From: Oscillospiraceae bacterium
GTDB lineage: Bacteria; Bacillota; Clostridia; Oscillospirales; Oscillospiraceae
Assembly (NCBI GenBank): GCA_016293265.1
Contig: JAEDEN010000010.1
Location: forward strand, 1-36,055
DNA: 36,055 bases
Reading direction: 5' to 3'
Positions 8,188 to 16,732 of the stretch are shown piece after piece; position 1 is the first letter of the stretch, and each line of letters begins with the position of its first letter. The notes under the pieces are model-generated. The model was not told where the DNA came from, did not search any database, and was given only the letters and a program-made list of their open reading frames with translations. The position numbers and the translations under genes were made by a program.

Positions 8188-8221
8188 GAATGCGATCTTG
8201 CGGCACAGTTCAAACCGTTAA
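7967..8221 (+). pseudogene. polysaccharide deacetylase, 5' fragment 1
   Basis: Encodes a basic N-terminus (MKLFRRKPKPARK), one membrane anchor (residues 22-44) and the start of a NodB-type deacetylase domain of the PdaA/PdaB sporulation-associated type (VCALTFDAAWGN). The homology breaks at about 8187 and the frame ends after ten unrelated residues. All downstream catalytic motifs are missing, so no enzyme can be made. The first 75 residues are identical in amino acids to fragment 2 at 30661. A membrane-anchored 84-residue peptide could still be translated, as an AAAGGACGGG-type site precedes the ATG. Confidence 0.85.
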
Positions 8222-8222
8222 T

Positions 8223-8251
8223 AAGGCAGCCCCCACGAAGGGGGCTGCCTT
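8223..8251 (-). terminator. terminator of the SLH phosphoesterase gene
   Basis: Perfect arms AAGGCAGCCCCC and its complement around a 5-base loop. On the minus strand the hairpin lies 22 bp after the stop of the surface-protein gene and is followed by a short T-rich TTATT. It can act in both directions and may also end the deacetylase fragment transcript. Confidence 0.75.
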
Positions 8252-8273
8252 ACTTACTGATATAAAAAGGTTC

Positions 8274-11200
8274 TCAGGCTTCCATGGCGCCGGTCAGCCG
8301 CAGGAGCATCACCGCCGCCTGGGCCCGGGTGGTCTGGCCAGTGGGCAGGAGTTTGCCGCCGCTGCCCTGAATGATGCCGCTGCCCACAGCCCAGGACATG
8401 GCATCCTCGGCATAGGCTGCCACGCTGCCGCTGTCAGGGTAGGGGCTCAGGCTGCCGCTGGCTGCAGGGCTGCCGCAGTAGCGATACAGAACGGCGGCCA
8501 GCTGCTGGCGGGTGATGGGCGCATTGGGGGCGAAGCTGGTCTCGCTGACCCCCAGGACGATGCCTTCCTCAGCGGCCCAGGCCACAGCATCCGCGTAGTA
8601 AGCGCTGTCTGCCACGTCCGCGAAGGGGGACGTCCGGACCACGGCAGGCTCCCCTGCCAGACGGTAGAGGACGGTGACCATCATGCCCCGGGTGAGGGTT
8701 TTATCCGGGTCGAAGGTGGTGGAAGAAGTCCCCCGGAACAGGCCCTTCTCCACAGCCTTCAGCACATCTTCCTCGGCCCAATGGCCCTTCAGATCTGTGA
8801 AGGGGTTCCCGCTGGTCTGGATCTCCCGGAAGGAAACTTCCACCTTGTCCCCGTTCTTCACGGTGACGGAGGCAACCGCCCCCTGGGAGACACCGTTCAC
8901 CACCACGTCGGCGATCTCATACCCGGCGTCAGGCTTGATGATCACGGTTTTGCCGTCGCTGGAAAGGGCCGCGCTGCCGCCCTGCCCCACATTCACCACA
9001 GGCTTGGAGGAAGAAGACGCGCCGGAAGAGGAACCGCCGGAGGAAAAACCCGCGACGGTGAGCGTACCGGTGGTGTTCACCAGGTCGCCGTAGACCTCCT
9101 TGCCCGCGGCAGTGCCCAGCATGTACTCTTCCACCTCTGCCTGGCAGGCGGAGCCGGACAGGTTCACCCGGACCAGCTTCTGGGTGGTCTCATCATACGA
9201 GATGGTCAGGTACAGCTTGCCGTCCTGTTCTTCCTGACGAACCACAGTACCCTCGGTCTCCAGACTCCGGACGGACTGGCCCTTCAGATCGATGACCACA
9301 TCCAGGGCCTTGATGACGTTGCCCACCTGGACGTTGGACAGGGTCAGTTCCATCGCGCTCACGTTGGTGCCTGCGGTGGCGGTGACGGTCTCCACGTTCC
9401 GATCCTTGCCGGCCAGCTCCTCCTGGGTCAGGCTGGCCTGCCGGAAGAGATCGGCGGTGCCGTCCATGGAGGCGGGGACCTGGGCCCGCAGAGCGGTCAG
9501 CGCCAGGACGGAGGGATCGTGGTTGGTGCCGCCGGTGAGCCGCTTGCCGCTGTCGATGGTCTGGCCCCCCAGGGCGATCTGCACGTCGTACTCCGCGTCG
9601 GTGGTGCCGCCGTGGCCGCCTCCGGCGGTGCCGCCGTGGTCTGCGTTGAAGATCACCAGGGTTTCGTCCTTGGTGCCGGTCTCTTCCAGGGCGTCCATAA
9701 CAGCCTGGAAGTATGCGTCGAATTTCTTCAACTCCCTGTAATAGGCATCGGTGTAGTAGCCATTGCTGTGGCCCACACCGTCCATATAGTCAGACTGCAT
9801 GTAGACCATAGCCGTGTTCTGCCAGTCCTCCGAGCGGATATAATCCGCCACATCCTGCAGATCGCCCAAGTCCTTGGTGGACCCATGGGTGTAGACCGGC
9901 GCGTCGGGCTCGATGATTCCGTTGATAATCTGGGTCCACTCGGCAAAGGCCGCGTTAGAGCGGTTGGGGAACGACAGGCCCAGGGCTTCAAACACAGAGG
10001 GATAAACCGCCGTTTCCTTGCCGAAGTCAGGATAGTAGAACGCCCCGGTCTTGCCATTGTCGATCTTGTACTCGCTTTCAGCCGCTGCGTACTCCTTCCC
10101 GTGAAGGATGGAGGTATAGTTCTGGGCAGAAATGGTAGGGGTCTCACTTCTGGCGGAGTAGCTGGCTGCGCAGTATTCGTTGAAGAGGTTCATGGCGTAG
10201 TCATTGGTTCTCTTGGTCAGGATGGCTGCGTCCGCAGTTTTTGCGGTCTTGCCATTGGACGCATAGTACATCTCGTCAGGTTGGAAGCAGATGCCGCCGC
10301 CGTCCATAGTGAGGAGCACCACATGCTTGTAGGGGTAGATGGCCGCCTGGGCTGCGATCAGTTTCCCCTTTGCCTCATCGGCAGCCAGAGCCACGTCGCC
10401 TGCGCCGATGAGGCCGTCGCCGTTCAGGTCCATGCTGCTGTGGCCATAGATTTTGACGCTGGCGCCTTCCGCGTTCTTTTTGTTGGTGGTCGCGTCGATG
10501 GTGACGTTTTCAAAGGCAAAGGCTGCGTCCGCGTCGCTGGTGGTGTCAGCGGCCGCGAAGGTCAGCTTCACCAGGCGGGTGGCGCTGTAGTTGCTGAAGG
10601 CATCGGCGGCAACTGCGCCGGTGTACGCCACATGAAGCGTGCCTTTGCCATCGTCGGTGATGGTCAGGCCGTTCTTTGCGTTCTCCTGGCCGCGGAAGGA
10701 CACCAGAGCCGGATCGTAGGTCAGGTCGAAGGAGGTATTGCCCACGGTCAGGCCGCTGTCCCGGTTCATGTGGATGCTGACGTTAAACAGGCCGCCGGAG
10801 GCTGCCTGCCCGGCTGCCACCAGGCCCAGGTTTACGGGCAGGTTTTCCATGTCCACTGCGCTGCGGACAATCACCCGCTTGGCAGTGCTGCCGCCGACGG
10901 TGTAGGTAAAGGTGTAGTCCCCTTCCACAGCGGGGGTGAACTTGCCGTCTGTCAGGGAGATCGGGCTGCCGTCGGGGCCGGTAACCGCCACGGTCACCTT
11001 TGCGCCGCTGCTGGCCTCTGCGGTGGGCACGGTGCACACCTGGTTCAGGGGCATGGAGCCGATCTCACCGCGGATCTCGATCATGGCAGGCTCCAGGGAG
11101 GCATACAGCCTGGCCACCTGCTCGCCGGTCATGGGCTGGCTGTACAGACGGGCCAGAGACACGCTGCCGTCGGCAAAGAATTCCGCGCCGCCGGAGGAAT

Positions 11201-14200
11201 TGCTGTCGCCGCCGATGACGAAGTTCTTGGCGTCGGCGCTGGCAGTCCAGTGGATGGAAGTGCTCTTTGCCGCCTTTTCATCCACCAGCGCGCCGTTCAG
11301 ATAGAGCTTAACGGTGCTGCCGTCAAACACGCCCACCGCGTGGTACCACTTGCCGGCTTCGATGGCCGCGTTGGGCTGGACATAGCCCTGCCCCTCAATG
11401 TTGCAGTAGAACTGGAGCCGGCCGTTTTCCAGACCCAGGCCGATGCCGCCGCCCTGCTGGTTGGAGAACATGTCACTCTCCCCGGTGGCGGGGATCACAT
11501 TGTAGCAGAACACGCTCTCAATGGTCACGCCCTTCGTCATTTTGCCGTGCTTGGCATCGTCAAAGGGATACAGATAGGCGTCGTAGCTGCCGTTGAAGGC
11601 GGCAATGTTCTTGCCCAGTTCCTCGCTGTACTGGATGACGGGGGAGCCGATGGTCTGGGCAGCGTTTGCTGTCTCAGACTTGTCCGCTGCGGTACCGTCG
11701 GAGAAGTCCACGTCCATGACATCTGCCGCAGGCAGCGTCACAGCGGCGGCAGGGTCCGTCACCTGGACGGTCAGAACCTTTTGGGCCTGGTTGCCTGCCG
11801 CGTCGGTGACCGTGTAGGTCAGGGTATAGGTACCGGCCGCCTCAGGGGTGTAGCTGTAGCCGTTCTGAATGATATTCTCCACATACGCTTCAGGGATCGT
11901 GGTGACCGTCCCGCTGGGGTCAGTCAGGGTGATGGACGCTGTGTAGCTGCTCTCCTCGGTAATCGTCAGGGGAGGAACGCTGTAAGCCTGACCCACCTTG
12001 CCGGTGGCAGCGGGAGCAGACGCAAACGCCAGCACAGGCTTCCGGGTGTCTCCCTTGGGCAGCTCCCGGGCTGCCAGCGCGGCAATCTGCTGGCTGGTCA
12101 GCGCCTGACTGTAGATGCGTGCGTTGGCGATCTTCACGTCGGAGGGAAATTGGAGGGCATTACTGGCGCCGCTGTCTGCGCCGATAAACATTTCGCTGGC
12201 GCCGCTGCCCGGCCGGCCGACAGAGCCGCTGGCCGCAACAGTGCTCACCAGTCCGCCGTCCACATACAGCTTCACGCTGCTGCCGTCATAGACGCCCACG
12301 GCATGGTGCCATTCGCCGGTGGGCAGCATGGCGGTGCTGGGGGTCTTATAGCCGCCGCCCACATGGCAGAAGAATTTCAGCAAGCCTCCGTCAGTCCCGA
12401 GACCATAGCCGCCGGACTGCTGGTTGGAGAGCAGGTCATATTCGCCGGAAGCGGACAGGGTGTTGTAGTTGAAGGTGACCGCAAAGGTCATGCCCCTTTC
12501 CAGCTTGCTGTACTGCCCGCTCATGGGATAGCTGAATGCGCTGCTGCCGTCGAAGTTTGCCACGGTCTTGCCCAGAGTCTCGTCCTGGACATAAGTGACC
12601 GCGCCGGAACCGCGCTTGGCAGCGGTCAGCTGATTGGCGGAGTCATCCTCGTTGTTTCCGTCGGAGAAGTCCACGTCCAGAATATCGGCGGTGGGCACGT
12701 CCACCGTCGTCCCGCTGGCCTCCTGATACGCCTTGGAAACATCTGCCGCGGTCATGGTGCCGGTGTAGACCCGGGCCAGGGCGATCTCGCACTTGGCCTG
12801 ATACTCCAGAGCGCCGTTGATGGTGGTGTCGCCCCCCAGGAACAGGTAGTGCGGGGGCTCCTTCATGGCGCCGGACGCGGCAACCGTGTCCTTTAGCTCG
12901 CCGTTCAGGTAGATCTTCACATTCTGGCCATCGTAGGTACCCACGATGTGGTTCCATTCGTTTGCGGTCACATCGGCCTCCGGCGTCTTGTAGCTGCCGC
13001 CGATGTGGGCCCAGAACTGGAGGGTGTTGGTGCCGCTCTTCTGCTCAAAGCAGAAGCCGGCGGACTGGGTGTTGCCCATGGGGTTGTTGTTCTCGGTGTC
13101 CAGGGGCTTGTAGTACAGCTCCACGGTGAAGTTCTGGGTGAGCTGGGCATAGTCCCCATCGGTCATGGCATACCGCAGGCCGTCGTCCACGCCGTCGAAA
13201 ACCGCCACGGTGCGGCCCAGGGTTTCGTCTTTCACAAACTGGGGTTCGCCGTAAACGTCCTGGGTGTGGCCCTTGGCATCCCCGCCGGTGGCGTCCTTGG
13301 AGAAGTCCACGTCCAGGATCGCCTGGGCGGGGTAGACAGGCTTATAGCCCTCGCCGGTGGTGACTTTCTCCGGGGCCGTGACAGCCTGGCTGGCTGCGCC
13401 GAAGGAGGTGACCGCCTGCACGGCAACCGAGTAGGTGGTATCTCCCTTCAGGTCCTTGACCTTCACCGACCAGTCTGTCTTGCGGGTTTCCTTGTAGTAG
13501 TCGGACCAGACCTTGCGGACGGTCTTGTTGCCGGCTTCATCCGTCAGGGTGATCCAGTACTCGTGGATCATGTCCACGTTGGCATCCGAAGCCTCGGCAG
13601 CGGCCGGGAACTTCACGGTCATGGAGTCGCCGGTGACGTTCTCCACGGTGACCTGCGCATCCGCTGCAAAGGACGGAGCCTGGCTGCTGGCCGCGCGGCC
13701 GCTGGTGTAGGGCAGGCTGGTACTGGAGAAGGTCCAGGGCTCGTCCTCATACATGTACTTGCCCTCGGTCAGGTCCATGCGGTAAATCTTGACCGTATTA
13801 TTCTCCAGCACATCAATGCGCAGAGCCTGGGAGGCGTATTCCATGTCCTCCGGATAGGTGGAGGCGCTGCCGGTGGTGGGGTCCACCTTCCCGCTCTCGT
13901 TTTCAAAGTATGCGCCGATGGTGCTGTCCTGAATGGCGGTGAAGCCGTCATCCTGGCAGATGGACCGGGCGTCCTCCAGGGTGGAGTGGGAGTGGCCGGA
14001 AATGTGGATCACCTGGGGATACTGCTCCATCAGGGCGACCATATCCTTGTCGGTGCCCTGGCCGTAGCTGCCGTACCACTCGTTGGTGACATAGGCGGTG
14101 TCCTTCACGCCGTGGTGGCCGATGAGGATGACCGGCGCGGTGGGATCCTTGGCGTTGGCGGTCTCCAGCGCTTCCTTCAGCATGGTATAGTTGTTGGTGT

Positions 14201-14696
14201 AGTTGTTTCCGCTGATGTTCGGATCGAGCTTGACAACGGTGACCGGGCTGCTCGCGTCCCCGAAGGTGAGCACTTCGCTGGCCTTCTGGCCGGTCTTTTC
14301 CTCAAAGCGGGTGGAGCCGCCGCTGTAGTAGTCATGGTTGCCCATGGCCAGGTACACCTTGTCCGCCTGGCCCAGCTTGCTGGCGTTGATGGTGCTCATC
14401 AGGGTGTCATACTGGGACACGGCGCCGCCGTCGGTCAGGTCGCCCACCAGGAGCACGCCGTCTGCCTGGGGGTCCACCTGATAGAACGCGTCCAGGGCGT
14501 TGGCAACTTTCTGCTGGGCGCCGCTGCGGCCGACATGGGTGTCGCTGCCCACAAAGAAGCGGGCCTTGACCCCCTCCCGGGAGGCCTGCTGCCAGGACGT
14601 CACATCCGGCGCCGTCCAGGCAAAGGCCGTGGTGGGCAGCACGCCCACCAGCATAACCGCCGCCAGAAGTCCGGACAGCTTTCGTTTCCACTGCAT
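8274..14696 (-). CDS. secreted SLH protein with two phosphoesterase domains
   Basis: A 2140-residue surface protein. Residues 1-26 are a signal peptide (cut after AFA). Residues 45-300 form a calcineurin-type metallophosphoesterase with D52-x-H54, GDLTD (D86), GNHD (119-122), GHH (193-195) and GHSH (234-237). A fibronectin-III-like part follows (345-440), then LamG-like modules near 458-665, 672-882 and 992-1205, each opening with LDVDFS or MDVDFS. A cohesin-like sandwich (1283-1418) and a single dockerin-like DLNGDG loop (D1423) come next. Residues 1450-1740 are an NPP-type domain of the alkaline phosphatase superfamily: D1465, S1523 in PTISAQNYTSILHG where NPPs have the nucleophile Thr, D1639/H1643 in DGVGH, and D1686-H1687. 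Three SLH repeats (1960-2140) anchor it to the cell wall. The ATG at 14696 has a GGAAG site and directly starts the signal peptide; the open frame before it would need a TTG. It begins 55 bp after phnX on the same strand with no terminator between. Confidence 0.9.
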   Translation of the reverse strand: MQWKRKLSGLLAAVMLVGVLPTTAFAWTAPDVTSWQQASREGVKARFFVGSDTHVGRSGAQQKVANALDAFYQVDPQADGVLLVGDLTDGGAVSQYDTLMSTINASKLGQADKVYLAMGNHDYYSGGSTRFEEKTGQKASEVLTFGDASSPVTVVKLDPNISGNNYTNNYTMLKEALETANAKDPTAPVILIGHHGVKDTAYVTNEWYGSYGQGTDKDMVALMEQYPQVIHISGHSHSTLEDARSICQDDGFTAIQDSTIGAYFENESGKVDPTTGSASTYPEDMEYASQALRIDVLENNTVKIYRMDLTEGKYMYEDEPWTFSSTSLPYTSGRAASSQAPSFAADAQVTVENVTGDSMTVKFPAAAEASDANVDMIHEYWITLTDEAGNKTVRKVWSDYYKETRKTDWSVKVKDLKGDTTYSVAVQAVTSFGAASQAVTAPEKVTTGEGYKPVYPAQAILDVDFSKDATGGDAKGHTQDVYGEPQFVKDETLGRTVAVFDGVDDGLRYAMTDGDYAQLTQNFTVELYYKPLDTENNNPMGNTQSAGFCFEQKSGTNTLQFWAHIGGSYKTPEADVTANEWNHIVGTYDGQNVKIYLNGELKDTVAASGAMKEPPHYLFLGGDTTINGALEYQAKCEIALARVYTGTMTAADVSKAYQEASGTTVDVPTADILDVDFSDGNNEDDSANQLTAAKRGSGAVTYVQDETLGKTVANFDGSSAFSYPMSGQYSKLERGMTFAVTFNYNTLSASGEYDLLSNQQSGGYGLGTDGGLLKFFCHVGGGYKTPSTAMLPTGEWHHAVGVYDGSSVKLYVDGGLVSTVAASGSVGRPGSGASEMFIGADSGASNALQFPSDVKIANARIYSQALTSQQIAALAARELPKGDTRKPVLAFASAPAATGKVGQAYSVPPLTITEESSYTASITLTDPSGTVTTIPEAYVENIIQNGYSYTPEAAGTYTLTYTVTDAAGNQAQKVLTVQVTDPAAAVTLPAADVMDVDFSDGTAADKSETANAAQTIGSPVIQYSEELGKNIAAFNGSYDAYLYPFDDAKHGKMTKGVTIESVFCYNVIPATGESDMFSNQQGGGIGLGLENGRLQFYCNIEGQGYVQPNAAIEAGKWYHAVGVFDGSTVKLYLNGALVDEKAAKSTSIHWTASADAKNFVIGGDSNSSGGAEFFADGSVSLARLYSQPMTGEQVARLYASLEPAMIEIRGEIGSMPLNQVCTVPTAEASSGAKVTVAVTGPDGSPISLTDGKFTPAVEGDYTFTYTVGGSTAKRVIVRSAVDMENLPVNLGLVAAGQAASGGLFNVSIHMNRDSGLTVGNTSFDLTYDPALVSFRGQENAKNGLTITDDGKGTLHVAYTGAVAADAFSNYSATRLVKLTFAAADTTSDADAAFAFENVTIDATTNKKNAEGASVKIYGHSSMDLNGDGLIGAGDVALAADEAKGKLIAAQAAIYPYKHVVLLTMDGGGICFQPDEMYYASNGKTAKTADAAILTKRTNDYAMNLFNEYCAASYSARSETPTISAQNYTSILHGKEYAAAESEYKIDNGKTGAFYYPDFGKETAVYPSVFEALGLSFPNRSNAAFAEWTQIINGIIEPDAPVYTHGSTKDLGDLQDVADYIRSEDWQNTAMVYMQSDYMDGVGHSNGYYTDAYYRELKKFDAYFQAVMDALEETGTKDETLVIFNADHGGTAGGGHGGTTDAEYDVQIALGGQTIDSGKRLTGGTNHDPSVLALTALRAQVPASMDGTADLFRQASLTQEELAGKDRNVETVTATAGTNVSAMELTLSNVQVGNVIKALDVVIDLKGQSVRSLETEGTVVRQEEQDGKLYLTISYDETTQKLVRVNLSGSACQAEVEEYMLGTAAGKEVYGDLVNTTGTLTVAGFSSGGSSSGASSSSKPVVNVGQGGSAALSSDGKTVIIKPDAGYEIADVVVNGVSQGAVASVTVKNGDKVEVSFREIQTSGNPFTDLKGHWAEEDVLKAVEKGLFRGTSSTTFDPDKTLTRGMMVTVLYRLAGEPAVVRTSPFADVADSAYYADAVAWAAEEGIVLGVSETSFAPNAPITRQQLAAVLYRYCGSPAASGSLSPYPDSGSVAAYAEDAMSWAVGSGIIQGSGGKLLPTGQTTRAQAAVMLLRLTGAMEA

Positions 14697-14751
14697 AGTG
14701 TTTCTCTTCCTTTCTGTGTTTGCCAAAAGGGTGAATGGGTGCTTTATGAAA

Positions 14752-15531
14752 TCAGCCCTCCAGGCCCTTCAGCCAGGCGGGAAGCTCTGCCAGGGTGTCC
14801 AGCACCCCATCGGCCCCGGCCTCCAGGAAGACCCGGCGGGTCCGGTCCTTGGCCGCCTTCTTCTCTTCCGGGGTCAGCGCTTCATACTCCGCCTGGGAAT
14901 AGCCCATCACGCTGCTGCCTTCCATAACACCGAGGGAAAGGACCCCGGCGTTTTTCCCCTCCTGAATGTCCGCCACGGTGTCGCCCACCTTCACCACCGC
15001 CTGCACGGAGGGGATCTGGAAGGCCTGCATGTTGGCGTAGATCATGTAGGGGTAGGGCCGCCCCAGGCCCTGGGTGCTGTCGGGGCTGAACCAGGCATCC
15101 GGGGCGTAACCCTGGTCCGCGGCCCCTTTGGTTACCACCGCCATCATGGCGTTGGTGTAGCCGGTGGTGGAGCCGATCCGCAGCCCCAGCTCCCGCAGGC
15201 CCATCACCCCTTCCAGGGTGCCGGGCTTGGGAGCGGTAAACTCCGAAAGGCTCCGCATGAGGGAGGTTTCAAACACGCTGTAGATGAGCTCCACTGCCTC
15301 TTCCCCGGGTTCGGTCCCGTACTTTGCCCGCCACTGGGCGTTCAGCCGCTCCATGGCCAGCATGGTGCGGATGTGGTCCCGCTTGAGCATCCCCATAGGA
15401 GCCCGGATCTCTTCTACCGTTGGGAAGAGCCCGCAGGTCTGAAAGGCCAGGTCAAAGGCCCGCACCGGGGCAAAGCACCCGTAGTCCACGGTGGTGCCCG
15501 CCCAGTCCAGGATCACCAGCTGGGTTTTCAT
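14752..15531 (-). CDS. phnX: phosphonoacetaldehyde hydrolase (phosphonatase)
   Basis: 259 residues, haloacid dehalogenase superfamily. It cleaves the C-P bond of phosphonoacetaldehyde to acetaldehyde and phosphate, the second step of AEP breakdown. The nucleophile lies in LDWAGTTVDYG (D9), the Schiff-base lysine of the cap in MGMLKRDH (K50), and the C-terminal acidic motif in KVGDTVADI. Length is usual for the family. Its ATG overlaps the phnW stop by two bases (ATGA), so translation of the two enzymes is coupled. All catalytic features are present and I see no defect. Confidence 0.97.
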   Translation of the reverse strand: MKTQLVILDWAGTTVDYGCFAPVRAFDLAFQTCGLFPTVEEIRAPMGMLKRDHIRTMLAMERLNAQWRAKYGTEPGEEAVELIYSVFETSLMRSLSEFTAPKPGTLEGVMGLRELGLRIGSTTGYTNAMMAVVTKGAADQGYAPDAWFSPDSTQGLGRPYPYMIYANMQAFQIPSVQAVVKVGDTVADIQEGKNAGVLSLGVMEGSSVMGYSQAEYEALTPEEKKAAKDRTRRVFLEAGADGVLDTLAELPAWLKGLEG

Positions 15532-16628
15532 GCTGCGGCCACCTCCTTGAGGAAGGTCTCCAGAATGGTTGCCAGAGCCTCAATGTCCGCGGGGTAGATC
15601 TCCCCGATGTTCCCCACCCGGAAGGTGTCGGCCTCCATGACCTTGCCGGGATAGAGCACATAGCCCCGGGCCTTGATGTAGTCATACATCTGCCGGAAGG
15701 TGAAGGCCGCCCCCTTGGGATAGCCGAAGGAGGTGATGATGGGCCCCTGGACCGCCGGGTCCAGATAGGGGGTGAAGCCCAGGGCGGAGAGCTTTTCCGC
15801 CAGGAGCTTCTGGTTGTTGGCGTACCGGGCGTGGCGGGCGGGGATGCCCCCCTCGACCTTCAGCTCCTCCAGGGCCCTGGCGAAGGCCAGCACCACATGG
15901 GTGGGAGAGGTAAAGCGCCACTTGCCGTCGGTCTCCATGGTTTTCCACTGGTCATACAGGTCCAGGGACAGGGACCGGGCGCACCCGGCGGAAGCAATGA
16001 GCTTCTCCCGGTTGGCCAGGACGAAGGAGAACCCGGGCACCCCCTGGATGCACTTGTTGGCGCTGGAGATGAGAAAGTCGATGCCCCAGTCCCCCACGGG
16101 GATCTCCACCCCGCCGAAGGTGGACATGGCGTCCACGATGAAGGTCTTTCCGGCCTGCTTCACCACCTGGCCCACCGCCTGCACGTCGTTGAGAATGCCG
16201 CTGGTGGTCTCCCCGTGGACCATAGCCACGTGGGTAATGGCAGGGTCGGAGGCCAGAATGGCCGCCACCTTGTCCGCCTGGGGAATTTTGAAGTTTTCCT
16301 GCTCATAGAGGACAAAGTCGACCCCCGCGTGGCGGCAGATCTCCGCCATCCGCAGGCCGTAAGCCCCGTTGGCGGCGATGAGGACCTTATCATTTCTTCC
16401 CACCACGGAGGTGAGGACGGACTCCACCCCGAAGGTACCGCTGCCCTGCATGAGCACGGCGGTGTACTGGGGCTCGGCCACCTGGCCCAGCTCCAGCAGG
16501 GTCCGGCGGATGGTCTGGGTGATCTTCTTGTAGTCGTCGTCCCAGGTGCAGTGGTCAACGAGCATTTCCTGCTTCACGGTCTCCGTGGTGGTCAGAGGGC
16601 CGGGGGTCAGCAGCTTGTACTGGTTCAT
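15528..16628 (-). CDS. phnW: 2-aminoethylphosphonate--pyruvate transaminase
   Basis: 366 residues, class-V aminotransferase fold. It moves the amino group of 2-aminoethylphosphonate to pyruvate, giving phosphonoacetaldehyde and alanine. The start KLLTPGPLTTTETVKQEML is typical of PhnW, the PLP lysine is K192 in ISSANKCIQG, and the glycine-rich MQGSGTFGVE segment is present. The ATG at 16628 has an AAAGGAAG site and matches the family start; the frame is open upstream for 36 more codons, but these run through a terminator hairpin. It lies 104 bp after the binding-protein gene, with two hairpins in that gap, and overlaps phnX. Confidence 0.97.
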   Translation of the reverse strand: MNQYKLLTPGPLTTTETVKQEMLVDHCTWDDDYKKITQTIRRTLLELGQVAEPQYTAVLMQGSGTFGVESVLTSVVGRNDKVLIAANGAYGLRMAEICRHAGVDFVLYEQENFKIPQADKVAAILASDPAITHVAMVHGETTSGILNDVQAVGQVVKQAGKTFIVDAMSTFGGVEIPVGDWGIDFLISSANKCIQGVPGFSFVLANREKLIASAGCARSLSLDLYDQWKTMETDGKWRFTSPTHVVLAFARALEELKVEGGIPARHARYANNQKLLAEKLSALGFTPYLDPAVQGPIITSFGYPKGAAFTFRQMYDYIKARGYVLYPGKVMEADTFRVGNIGEIYPADIEALATILETFLKEVAAA

Positions 16629-16663
16629 GTTTCTTGCTTCCTTTCCTGTTGTGTTTTGGTGGC

Positions 16664-16682
16664 GGGCAGTCCCAATCTGCCC
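16664..16682 (-). promoter_or_regulatory. second hairpin in the leader of phnW
   Basis: Inverted repeat GGGCAG/CTGCCC with a 7-base loop, between the terminator hairpin and the phnW start on the minus strand. It could be part of an RNA switch or a processing site. Confidence 0.35.
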
Positions 16683-16685
16683 ACA

Positions 16686-16716
16686 GAAAAAGGGCGCGTA
16701 TTCTGCGCCCTTTTTC
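16686..16716 (-). terminator. intra-operon terminator between binding protein and phnW
   Basis: 12-bp perfect arms (GAAAAAGGGCGC and complement), a 7-base loop and A/T tracts on both sides; on the minus strand it is followed by TTTTTC. It lies 17 bp after the binding-protein stop and should reduce read-through into phnWX, leaving more transporter than enzyme message. Confidence 0.8.
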
Positions 16717-16732
16717 TGCTGCTTTGGGGAAA

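Noticed and set aside
8190..12896. Plus-strand open frame of 1568 codons, glycine/histidine-rich
   Set aside because: It is the antisense of the SLH phosphoesterase gene; long antisense frames are common in GC-rich genes. It shows no domain and no ribosome binding site, while the minus strand has full domain motifs.
14697..14726. TTG start adding ten residues to the SLH protein
   Set aside because: The ATG at 14696 has a ribosome binding site and opens the signal peptide directly.
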